The notes: a model not told the origin generated them from the sequence alone. Positions 1-5,935 are shown, counted from the stretch's first letter. The stretch is 9,738 bases of DNA from JBOHCT01 sp050699055 (GCA_050699055.1 JBOHCT010000165.1:1-9738); one strand, 5' to 3'. Program-made: numbers and translations.

Positions 1-7
1 GCATCTA

Positions 8-78
8 GCGGATGCCCCTTTCTGCCGCGTCAATGAGACTTCGACAAACCACATTTTCGCAGGTGAGGGGGCATCCGC
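8..78. repeat. 11-bp perfect inverted repeat upstream of the GGT-family gene
   Basis: GCGGATGCCCC at 8-18 is matched exactly by its reverse complement GGGGCATCCGC at 68-78. The arms are 49 nt apart and the right arm lies about 70 nt before the GTG start at 146. The spacer is more AT-rich than its surroundings. Such a long spacer argues against a simple terminator hairpin. Two opposed regulator half-sites around a promoter are more plausible, but this is inference. No convincing -35/-10 pair was found between the arms. Confidence 0.45.
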
Positions 79-130
79 GCTGTCATTTCCAAGCACTAGA
101 GCAATCACCGCTCGGTGCATTCAGGCTGAG

Positions 131-135
131 AGGAG
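131..135 (+). promoter_or_regulatory. Ribosome binding site of the GGT-family gene
   Basis: AGGAG at 131-135, within GAGAGGAG, lies 10 nt before the GTG at 146. The spacing is slightly long, but this is the only Shine-Dalgarno-like sequence nearby, and there is no in-frame ATG/GTG/TTG between it and 146. It supports the GTG start. Confidence 0.55.
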
Positions 136-145
136 TGGGTGGCTG

Positions 146-1924
146 GTGTTCACGACCAGGCCGGAGCTCGCCGGCACGTACGGCATGGTGGCGTCGACTC
201 ACTGGCTGGCTTCGCAGGCGGGCATGGCCGTGCTGGAGAAGGACGGCAACGCGTTCGACGCGGCCGCGGCGGCGGGGTTCGTGCTCCAGGTGGTCGAGCC
301 GCACCTGAACGGCCCGGGTGGGGAGGTGCCCATCATCGGCTGGGACGCCCGGGCGGACCGGCCGTTCGTGACGTGCGGGCAGGGCACCGCGCCGCGGACG
401 GCGACGGTCGGGGCGTTCCGCGACCTGGGCCTCGACCTCGTGCCCGGCACCGGCCTGCTGCCGGCGTGCGTCCCCGGGGCGTTCGGCGGGTGGATGCTGC
501 TGCTCCAGCGGTACGGCACGCTGCGCCCCCGCGACGTACTGTCGTACGCGATCGACTACGCGGGCGGCGGGTTCCCCCTCGTCCCGAGGATCACGGAGAC
601 GATCGAGACCGTCGCCGACCTGTTCCGCGCGCACTGGCCGACGTCGGCGGACCTGTGGCTGCCGCATGACGTGCCCGCCGGCGGGCGCTTCGCGAACCCC
701 GCCCTTGCCGAGACCTACGCCCGGGTCGTGCGGGAGGCCGAGGCCGTGGGCCCCGACCGTGACGCGCAGATCGAGGCCGCGCGCACGGCGTTCTACGAGG
801 GCTTCGTCGCCGCGGCGGTCGACGCGTTCGCCTCGAGTACTCCGGTGATGGACGTGAGCGGCGAGCCGCACCACGGACTGCTCAGTGGCGACGACCTCGC
901 TGGGTGGCGGGCGAGCGAGGAGGACCCGCTCGCCTACGACTACCGCGGTCACACCGTGCTCAAGGCCGGGCCCTGGAGCCAGGGGCCGGTTTTCCTGCAG
1001 CAGCTGGCCCTGCTGTCGGGCTTCGACCTCGATGATCTCGCGCCGACCTCGCCCGAGTTGGTCCACGTGATCACCGAGTGCGCCAAGCTCGCCTTCGCGG
1101 ACCGGGAGGCCTACTACGGCGACCCGGCGTTCGTCGACGTGCCGCTCGAGACCCTGCTGTCCGAGGTCTACAACAGCGAACGTCGGGCGCTGGTGGGCGA
1201 GGCGGCCCACACCGGGGCGCTGCGGCCCGGTTCCCCCGACGGCCTCCTCCCGCGTCTGGCCAGGCTTCCGAAGACCGCCCTGTCCAGTGGGGGACGAGGG
1301 GCGGTCGGCGAGCCTACCGTTTCGCCGATGGGACGGGTCGTCGGCGACACCTGTCACGTCGACGTCGTCGACCGCGCCGGCAACATGGTGTCCGCGACCC
1401 CGAGCGGCGGCTGGCTGCAGAGTTCGCCGACGATTCCCGGGCTCGGCTTCTGCCTCGGGACCCGTGCCCAGATGTTCTGGCTGGAGGAGGGCTTGCCGCT
1501 GTCGCTGGCTCCGGGCAAGCGGCCGCGTACGACACTGACCCCGTCGTTGGCCCTTCGCGGGGGCGCGCCCTACATGGCGTTCGGCACCCCGGGCGGGGAT
1601 CAGCAGGACCAGTGGTCCCTGCTGTTCTTCCTGCGTCACGTCCACCACGGCCTGAACCTCCAGGAGGCGATCGACGCGCCGGCCTCGCACACCACGCATT
1701 TCCCTTCGTCCTTCTATCCCCGCGAGGCGCACCCCGGGGAGCTGCACGTGGAGTCCCGCCTGGGCGACGAGGCCGTCCAGCGGCTGCGTACGCGGGGCCA
1801 CCAGGTGGTCGTCGAGGAGCCGTGGTCGCTCGGCCGGCTGTCCGCCGTGATCCGCGGCGATGACGGCCTGCTGCGCGCTGGCGCCAACCCGCGCGGGATG
1901 CAGGGGTACGCGGTCGGCCGGTAG
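146..1924 (+). CDS. Gamma-glutamyltransferase-family Ntn amidohydrolase
   Basis: The 592-residue protein belongs to the gamma-glutamyltranspeptidase fold. Members are proenzymes that cleave themselves at a Thr, which becomes the N-terminal nucleophile of the small subunit and hydrolyses or transfers amide-linked acyl groups. Seen here: the N-terminal family motif (DGNAFDAAAA, about residues 33-42), a diverged glycine loop (NGPGGEVP, 55-62), and the maturation site GDTCHVDVVD with Thr402 as predicted nucleophile, followed by DRAGN. Further on are KRPRTTLTP and GTPGGDQQDQW, at the positions of the Ser-Ser and Gly-Gly oxyanion elements. The region that in classical GGT carries the substrate alpha-carboxylate Arg (DFREMAP-like) reads CGQGTAP (77-83) and lacks that Arg, so glutathione is doubtful. 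No signal peptide is seen, which suggests a cytoplasmic enzyme. An HpxW-like or other amide hydrolase is a reasonable alternative. GTG start from AGGAG; TAG stop. The MFS gene downstream is a possible partner. Confidence 0.9.
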   Translation: MFTTRPELAGTYGMVASTHWLASQAGMAVLEKDGNAFDAAAAAGFVLQVVEPHLNGPGGEVPIIGWDARADRPFVTCGQGTAPRTATVGAFRDLGLDLVPGTGLLPACVPGAFGGWMLLLQRYGTLRPRDVLSYAIDYAGGGFPLVPRITETIETVADLFRAHWPTSADLWLPHDVPAGGRFANPALAETYARVVREAEAVGPDRDAQIEAARTAFYEGFVAAAVDAFASSTPVMDVSGEPHHGLLSGDDLAGWRASEEDPLAYDYRGHTVLKAGPWSQGPVFLQQLALLSGFDLDDLAPTSPELVHVITECAKLAFADREAYYGDPAFVDVPLETLLSEVYNSERRALVGEAAHTGALRPGSPDGLLPRLARLPKTALSSGGRGAVGEPTVSPMGRVVGDTCHVDVVDRAGNMVSATPSGGWLQSSPTIPGLGFCLGTRAQMFWLEEGLPLSLAPGKRPRTTLTPSLALRGGAPYMAFGTPGGDQQDQWSLLFFLRHVHHGLNLQEAIDAPASHTTHFPSSFYPREAHPGELHVESRLGDEAVQRLRTRGHQVVVEEPWSLGRLSAVIRGDDGLLRAGANPRGMQGYAVGR

Positions 1925-1997
1925 GGGTCCTTGTCCATGGGTGCTGCTTCGAGCTTGACGCTGTCGTCCTGATGATGTTCACCGACGTCGGATCCCT

Positions 1998-2017
1998 CCA
2001 CTTCCTTCGGGGGGTGG
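1998..2017 (+). other. Hairpin with UUCG tetraloop
   Basis: CCACTTCC (1998-2005) pairs with GGGGGTGG (2010-2017) through eight pairs, two of them G-U, closing a TTCG tetraloop. UUCG loops are unusually stable in RNA. The G-U pairs fold only in + strand RNA, so the structure fits the transcript leaving the GGT-family gene. It lies 4 nt before a second, perfect hairpin and is probably part of the same termination or 3'-end structure. Confidence 0.4.
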
Positions 2018-2021
2018 GTGC

Positions 2022-2045
2022 GAGGCCCCGCTCTGGCGGGGCCTC
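2022..2045 (+). terminator. Probable intrinsic terminator, 10-bp perfect stem
   Basis: GAGGCCCCGC (2022-2031) and GCGGGGCCTC (2036-2045) form a perfect 10-bp GC-rich stem with a TCTG loop. No T-run follows, which is common for actinobacterial terminators. It lies about 100 nt after the GGT-family stop codon and more than 200 nt before the transporter start. It probably ends the upstream transcript. Being a perfect stem, it could also work on the opposite strand, but no minus-strand gene runs into it. Confidence 0.55.
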
Positions 2046-2259
2046 TGCGTATGCGTAACCACTTCTTTGGCTTGCGGATCGCCCCTCGAGTCTCGTAGCA
2101 CCTCCGGGAACAAGCCGTTCGCAGCGCGCTCCGTCGGATCTGTTTGAAGAACGTCGGCGGTATGGTCTCGAGGTCGCGGCTTCGTTTCCCGCGGGTGCGG
2201 GTCGAGGCGCCCGGGACACCAGCGGAAGTGAGCGAGCCCACCTCGACCAGGGGCTCGGG

Positions 2260-2275
2260 CCCGCGTGGCCGCGGG
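2260..2275 (+). other. GC hairpin directly before the MFS start
   Basis: CCCGCG (2260-2265) pairs with CGCGGG (2270-2275) around a 4-nt loop. A second stem, CGAGCCC (2233-2239) with GGGCTCG (2251-2257), lies just upstream. The only purine-rich word near the transporter start, GGGAT (2273-2277), is partly inside this stem, so initiation could be limited by folding. Short GC stems arise readily by chance at this base composition. Confidence 0.25.
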
Positions 2276-2289
2276 ATACGTTGTCTGAT

Positions 2290-3567
2290 ATGCGATCGAG
2301 CGGCGCCGGCGTCCTGTCCCAGCGGAGACGTCAGGCGTGGCAACCCGGCGACGCCGCGCAGCTCGGATTCGTGACGTTCTCCCACGCCGTCCAGCACATC
2401 TACGTCGCCGCGCTCGCGATCAGCTACCCGTACGTCGTCGCCGACCTGCACATCTCGTACGGCACCCTCGGGGTGCTGCTCGGGGTCGCGGGTCTGGTGG
2501 GCGGGCTCCTGCAGGCCGCGGCGGGCATGGTGCGGCGGGTGCCGGCCCGCTTGCTTCTTACGGCGCAGAACATCGGTCTCGCCACCGCGATGCTGCTCGC
2601 CTCCGTGGCCCCCGGGTTCGGAATGTTCAGCGGGGCCCGGATGCTCGGGGCCTTCACCACCTGGCCGCAGCACCCGATCGGGAGCGCGCACCTCACCGCC
2701 CGCTTTCCAGACCGGCGAGGACTCGTGCTGAGCTGGCACACGACCGGCGGAACGATCGGCACGCTCAGCGTCCCGCTCGTCGCTGAAGCCCTCTTTCGCG
2801 GCATCGGCTGGCGGCCCGGGTTCGTCGTGTTCGCCGGTGTGATGGTGCTCGGCGCGGTCCTCGTGATGGCCGGCCTGCGCGACCGGCACGCCCGGACGCG
2901 AGACACGGCCGCCGGGCCCGACAGGCAGGACACGCTCAGCGAGCCTGCCGTACCGGCCGGCGGGGAGCAGCCCCCACCCGCTCGGCTGCGCACGGTCTTC
3001 CGCCGCCGGACGGTGATCCTCGTGCTGGTCGCGAGCACCATCGGCGCCGCGGGCCGGGGCCTCGGCGCGATCACCACGTACGTTCCCGCCTACCTTCAGT
3101 CGGACCTGCACGTGGGGCATCTGCGGATCGGGGCCGTCGTCACCGCCATTCTCGCCGCTGGCGTCATCGGTCCCATCGTGATCGGGCAGCTCTCCGACCG
3201 GCTCGACCGCAGGGCTGTGCTGGTGATCGTGTACCTGGCAGGCGCGGGTGCCCTCGCGGGGTTCGTCCTCGTCGGCGCGACAGTCCCGGCGCTCGCCGCC
3301 GTCGGCCTGCTCATCGGTGTCTTCGCGTACTCGGAGTCCCCGCTGCTGCAGTCGATGTTCTCCGACTCGATCAAGGGTGCCAACTCGCGGGCGGCGTTCG
3401 GCGTGTTCTTCGCGATCGCGTACGGCGTAGGGTCGCTGTGGCTGACGGTGCTTGGGCAGATCATCGACCATGTCGGCTTCCAGGCGGCGTTCTTCGCGAT
3501 GGCAGGGTCCTTCGTCACCGCCGCGTGTCTCATAGCGCTCTCCCGACCCGCTCCCCGCGCGTCGTGA
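2290..3567 (+). CDS. Major facilitator superfamily transporter
   Basis: A 425-residue, strongly hydrophobic protein with the two-halves layout of a 12-helix MFS permease in the cytoplasmic membrane. About six membrane segments precede a charged, Pro-rich central loop (about residues 197-240). About six more follow, and the loop between helices 8 and 9 carries a motif-A-like GQLSDRLDRR (299-308). The first-half equivalent (AAAGMVRRVPARLLL) is degenerate. The first ~25 residues are hydrophilic and Arg-rich, so the N-terminus is cytoplasmic. ATG at 2290 and TTG at 2281 are both possible starts; neither has a Shine-Dalgarno sequence. The substrate cannot be read from sequence. Position after the GGT-family hydrolase suggests, by inference only, transport of a related amide, amino acid or carboxylate. 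The stop codon is one base from the stop of the convergent ferredoxin gene. Confidence 0.88.
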   Translation: MRSSGAGVLSQRRRQAWQPGDAAQLGFVTFSHAVQHIYVAALAISYPYVVADLHISYGTLGVLLGVAGLVGGLLQAAAGMVRRVPARLLLTAQNIGLATAMLLASVAPGFGMFSGARMLGAFTTWPQHPIGSAHLTARFPDRRGLVLSWHTTGGTIGTLSVPLVAEALFRGIGWRPGFVVFAGVMVLGAVLVMAGLRDRHARTRDTAAGPDRQDTLSEPAVPAGGEQPPPARLRTVFRRRTVILVLVASTIGAAGRGLGAITTYVPAYLQSDLHVGHLRIGAVVTAILAAGVIGPIVIGQLSDRLDRRAVLVIVYLAGAGALAGFVLVGATVPALAAVGLLIGVFAYSESPLLQSMFSDSIKGANSRAAFGVFFAIAYGVGSLWLTVLGQIIDHVGFQAAFFAMAGSFVTAACLIALSRPAPRAS

Positions 3568-3568
3568 C

Positions 3569-3946
3569 CTACACCGCCCGCGGCGCTGGGAGACCATGCG
3601 ACACCCGCGCGTCGCGCATCGCGCGACGCTGATGCGTGCGCAGCCTGAGATCCGATCGCGGCTTCGCCGTGCAGATCAGGGCGAAGCCGTCGGCACGATC
3701 CTGCTCGAAGTAGCGCCGTGCGTCGCCGTTGTCGCAGTCACCTTCGAGGACGCGTACCGCGCAGGCGAGGTCCCACCCCTGTTCGCAGAGGCTCGGCAGC
3801 TCGAGACCGTGGCGGCGGGCCGCGCTGAGAATGTACTCGTCGCGGCCCGCCTTCGCGGTCTCCTCGTGGCCGTCGGGGAACTCGAAGGTGAGCTCGTAGC
3901 TCTCCGACTCGCCCGTCTCGGGCCGCCCGCCGTCAGCTTCCGGCAC
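3569..3946 (-). CDS. Plant-type [2Fe-2S] ferredoxin with Asp-substituted cluster motif
   Basis: A small (125-residue) soluble protein with the beta-grasp ferredoxin pattern: a strand-rich start (SYELTFEFPDG, about residues 16-26), EYILSAARRHGLELPSLC, then the cluster loop and a C-terminal ALICTAKPRSDLRL. Plant-type ferredoxins use C-x4-C-x2-C-x29-C. Here the positions are Cys54, Asp59, Cys62 and Cys92: the spacing is exact but the second ligand is Asp (codon GAC). An extra Cys71 (EGDCDN) could substitute. The role is inferred as one-electron transfer, most likely to or from the ferritin-like protein encoded just upstream on the same strand. GTG at 3946 overlaps the ferritin stop region by 14 nt. 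GTG at 3997 is an in-frame alternative giving 142 residues. Neither has a Shine-Dalgarno sequence, so translation is probably coupled to the ferritin gene. The C-terminal extension after the last Cys is basic. Confidence 0.88.
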   Translation of the reverse strand: MPEADGGRPETGESESYELTFEFPDGHEETAKAGRDEYILSAARRHGLELPSLCEQGWDLACAVRVLEGDCDNGDARRYFEQDRADGFALICTAKPRSDLRLRTHQRRAMRDARVSHGLPAPRAV

Positions 3947-4601
3947 CGCCGTGGCTGAACGCGCGGTTGCGGGAGTACGGCCCCTCGCCAGGAGCACCGC
4001 GGCGGAAGTGCCCGGAGGGCTTGACGGTCCCGTCGCGCTCCATGGCGAGCAGCTCGATGAACCACGCCTCGTGCTCGATCTCCTCGTTGAGGATGCGGGC
4101 CGCGAGGTCGTAGGTACGCGGGTCCTTGCCGGCGCAGATGTCGCAGATCTCGTTCCAGCTGCGGATCGCGCACCGCTCCGACTCCAAGAGGATGGTCAGG
4201 ATGTCGGCGGCGCTCGGGTCCTCGGTCGGCGGGTGCTGCCCGTTGTCGGTACCAGGCAGGTACGCGGCGGGGCAGCCTGCCCTGTCGGCGAACTCATGGA
4301 TGCTGAACGGCAGCGAGCCGCCGAGCTCGTAGATGCGCGGCAGGATCAGCTCGTAGTGCTGGCGGTCCTCCAGCCTGGCGTCCTCGCAGATCTCCTTGTA
4401 GTCCTCGTTCCCCGCGAGGTACATGCGCAGGATCGAGTAGTAGTAGTACGTACTGGCGAACTCCGCCGCCGCGTTGTCGACGAGCTTCTCGATCAGCTCC
4501 TCGACGTTGATGCCGCGCTGGCGGAGGATCTCCACCCCGACGCGACGGTTGACGTCGCCGTAGGAGACGACGCCGGTTGCGTGCGGCTTCTCCGTCGTCA
4601 T
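3933..4601 (-). CDS. Dps-like ferritin of the thioferritin (DPSL) type
   Basis: A 222-residue ferritin-like protein matching the Dps-like (DPSL, thioferritin) family known from Sulfolobus and some anaerobes. That family forms 12-subunit shells with a bacterioferritin-like di-iron centre that oxidises Fe(II) with peroxide. Likely ligands are Glu47 (AAAEF, helix A), Glu78 or Asp79 with His82 (LEDRQH, helix B), Glu142 (SERCA, helix C), and Glu174 with His177 (EEIEHEAW, helix D). Cys110 and Cys144 sit where, from memory of the family, thioferritins keep a cysteine pair near the metal site; Cys153 and Cys156 are extra. A segment around 117-128 looks like an insertion relative to the archaeal protein, and the family tail SGHFRRGAPGEGPYS is present. 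The ATG at 4601 has a strong Shine-Dalgarno 6 nt upstream; longer in-frame starts lie in the leader and lack one. It is divergent from the OxyR gene and overlaps the ferredoxin gene. Confidence is high for ferritin-like, slightly lower for DPSL. Confidence 0.92.
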   Translation of the reverse strand: MTTEKPHATGVVSYGDVNRRVGVEILRQRGINVEELIEKLVDNAAAEFASTYYYYSILRMYLAGNEDYKEICEDARLEDRQHYELILPRIYELGGSLPFSIHEFADRAGCPAAYLPGTDNGQHPPTEDPSAADILTILLESERCAIRSWNEICDICAGKDPRTYDLAARILNEEIEHEAWFIELLAMERDGTVKPSGHFRRGAPGEGPYSRNRAFSHGGAGS

Positions 4602-4607
4602 AGTGAT

Positions 4608-4615
4608 CTCCTTCC
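4608..4615 (-). promoter_or_regulatory. Strong ribosome binding site of the thioferritin gene
   Basis: On the minus strand GGAAGGAG ends 6 nt before the ATG at 4601. It fixes this start against the longer in-frame extension to 4775, which would run through the divergent promoter region and into the regulator gene. Confidence 0.8.
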
Positions 4616-4750
4616 TGAGGTCATGAGCCCGCGTCCGACGGCGGGCGCCGGACGACCCCGGACCGTCCCTTGGGACCGACCGGACACTCTCATGCGATCC
4701 CTTTCCAGACTCCCGCGGGATCGAACCCAGGTGAAGTCGATATTTCGGGC

Positions 4751-4756
4751 TACATT
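4751..4756 (+). promoter_or_regulatory. Possible -10 element of oxyR
   Basis: TACATT matches the TAnnnT pattern and would place transcription start at or within a few bases of the GTG/ATG start codons at 4762-4767, consistent with the missing Shine-Dalgarno. The -35 region is not recognisable (GTGAAG at 4731-4736 is too close), so this rests on one hexamer. Confidence 0.3.
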
Positions 4757-4764
4757 CATAGGTG

Positions 4765-5733
4765 ATGCCTGCCAATCATCCGCATCCCACGCTGACACAG
4801 CTTCGCGCGCTGGTGGCGGTCGATGAGCATCTGCACTTCGGTCGCGCCGCGGCCGCCCTGTACGTCAGCCAGTCGGCGCTGTCGGAAGCGTTGGCGGCGC
4901 TCGAGCGCGCCCTCGGTGTACAGCTCGTCGAACGCAGTACCCGCCGGGTCCTCGTCACCCCTACGGGACGCGAGCTCGCCGGCCGGGCGCGCGACATCCT
5001 CGCCGCCGTCGACGACCTCACGGAGTCGGCCAGGACCGCTCGCGAGCCGCTGTCGGGAACTGTACGCATAGGGGTCATCCCCACGATCGGCCCCTACCTC
5101 CTGCCACAGGTGCTTCCCGAGCTGCGCCGCCGGCTACCCCGGCTGCGGATCCAGCTGCGCGAGGAGAAGACCGACCCGCTGCTCGACGAGCTCGTCGCGG
5201 GGCACGTCGATGCGCTGCTCATGGCCGTCCCCGCCGAGCGGCTCGCCGGCCCTCCCGTACGCGGGGTGGTGGAGTTTCCCGTGTACGAGGAGCCCTTCTT
5301 GCTCGTCGCTCCGGAGGCGCATCCGTTGGCCGGGCACCGGTGGCTGTGCCAGAGCGTGCTCGCCCAGCACGAGGTCCTGCTGCTCGATGAGGGGCACTGC
5401 CTTCGCGAGCAGGCGCTACGTGTCTGCCGAGAGAGCGGGGCCAGAGGCGACGACGGGCTGCGGTCAACGAGCCTGAGCACGCTCGTGCAGATGGTCGCCG
5501 GAGGTTTCGGCGTGACCCTGGTGCCGGTGACAGCCGTTCCCGTCGAGGTCCATCCCAGCGACGGGCTCGCGGTGCGGGAGTTCGCTTCGCCGGAGCCGTA
5601 CCGGCGCGTCGGGCTGGTGTGGCGCGCCACATCGGCTCGGGCCGCGGAATTCGCGCGACTCGGCAAGCTTCTCCAAGAGGTCATCCGGGCAGTCGGGCTG
5701 CCAGTACGCGCCATTGGGACGCAAGCCCGCTGA
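4765..5733 (+). CDS. oxyR: OxyR-type LysR-family peroxide-sensing regulator
   Basis: A 322-residue LysR-type transcription factor. The N-terminal winged helix-turn-helix is clear (about residues 9-68: AVDEHLHFGRAAAALYVSQ, then LGVQLVERSTRRVLVTPTG). The effector domain follows typical OxyR order with IGVIPTIGPYLLPQVLPEL, then LLDEGHCLREQALRVC. Both redox cysteines are kept: Cys212 and Cys221, nine residues apart like Cys199 and Cys208 of E. coli OxyR, in the same GHCLR context. MVAGGFGVTLVP further supports OxyR. By family knowledge, peroxide forms a disulfide that switches DNA binding. Divergence from the thioferritin-ferredoxin pair suggests it controls those genes. GTG at 4762 and ATG at 4765 are adjacent starts. 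Neither has a Shine-Dalgarno, and a -10-like TACATT ends about 8 nt before the ATG, so a leaderless mRNA is possible. TGA stop. Confidence 0.92.
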   Translation: MPANHPHPTLTQLRALVAVDEHLHFGRAAAALYVSQSALSEALAALERALGVQLVERSTRRVLVTPTGRELAGRARDILAAVDDLTESARTAREPLSGTVRIGVIPTIGPYLLPQVLPELRRRLPRLRIQLREEKTDPLLDELVAGHVDALLMAVPAERLAGPPVRGVVEFPVYEEPFLLVAPEAHPLAGHRWLCQSVLAQHEVLLLDEGHCLREQALRVCRESGARGDDGLRSTSLSTLVQMVAGGFGVTLVPVTAVPVEVHPSDGLAVREFASPEPYRRVGLVWRATSARAAEFARLGKLLQEVIRAVGLPVRAIGTQAR

Positions 5734-5778
5734 TCCACGCCGACCGTTCGTCCTGAGGGGGCCACTCCCGCGCTCCAC

Positions 5779-5931
5779 TCAGTCACCGTCGATCGGCTCA
5801 CCGCAGGCTGGACAGGTCGTCGGCGGATCCTCGTCGGCGAGCCGGCCGCACGAGGGGCAGACCCGGTGCAGCCAGCAGGCCGGGTCGCCGCCTTGATCCT
5901 CAGCGTCCATCCACGCGTCCCGCGCCGTCAC
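5779..5931 (-). CDS. Small zinc-ribbon protein, 50 aa
   Basis: An acidic 50-residue protein. It has a zinc-ribbon layout with CPSCG (Cys25, Cys28) and CPACG (Cys40, Cys43) separated by 11 residues, plus a further Cys19 in GGDPACWLHRVC. The four Cys of the two knuckles should bind one zinc ion; the function is unknown. Its GTG start lies 4 nt after the oxidoreductase stop codon, which strongly suggests co-transcription and translational coupling. It could be an accessory or assembly factor for that enzyme, or simply a passenger. An internal ATG at 5910 would shorten it to 43 residues but keep all five Cys. It is convergent with oxyR, 45 nt away, with no clear terminator between them. Confidence 0.72.
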   Translation of the reverse strand: MTARDAWMDAEDQGGDPACWLHRVCPSCGRLADEDPPTTCPACGEPIDGD

Positions 5932-5935
5932 CGGG

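Larger units (their letters stand above)
1925..2289. other. Non-coding region between the hydrolase and MFS genes
   Basis: This 365-nt stretch has no credible gene on either strand; the long open frames across it are high-GC shadows of the flanking genes. It holds two tandem hairpins at 1998-2045, a TGCGTA direct repeat (TGCGTATGCGTA, 2046-2057) just after them, and two GC-rich hairpins at 2233-2257 and 2260-2275 directly before the transporter start. No confident promoter was found: TATGGT at 2161-2166 resembles a -10 box but has no good -35 at the right distance. Whether the transporter is read from its own promoter or by read-through cannot be decided from sequence. Confidence 0.6.
4602..4764. 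promoter_or_regulatory. Divergent thioferritin/OxyR control region
   Basis: The 163-nt gap between the two divergent genes must hold both promoters and, if the regulator acts locally, its operator. A perfect 12-nt palindrome GTCCCTTGGGAC lies at 4665-4676. ATCGA (4720-4724) and TCGAT (4737-4741) form a short inverted pair 12 nt apart, a size and layout that could fit a LysR-type site but is weak by itself. TACATT at 4751-4756 resembles a -10 box for the regulator. No confident minus-strand -35/-10 pair was found. Confidence 0.45.

Noticed and set aside
1..54. Possible minus-strand gene start (ATG at 54) open to the left edge
   Set aside because: Only 18 codons are visible, there is no Shine-Dalgarno, and no recognisable sequence; it cannot be supported.
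83..1801. 572-codon open frame on the minus strand opposite the GGT-family gene
   Set aside because: Its translation is Arg/Gly/Pro-rich with no family motif, and it lies wholly opposite a clear enzyme gene. Long antisense frames are expected at this GC content.
1714..3597. 627-codon open frame on the minus strand across the intergenic region and opposite the MFS gene
   Set aside because: Low-complexity, charged translation with no recognisable domain; it crosses a terminator-like region and mirrors the codon pattern of the MFS gene.
4716..4730. tRNA T-arm-like sequence GGGTTCGATCCC on the minus strand
   Set aside because: No matching acceptor, D-arm or anticodon arm could be found around it, so it is neither a tRNA nor a credible attachment-site remnant.
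4602..4775. N-terminal extension of the ferritin-like protein to 4775
   Set aside because: The extension would cover the divergent promoter region, has no ribosome site, and lacks family similarity, whereas ATG 4601 has a strong Shine-Dalgarno and the expected N-terminus.
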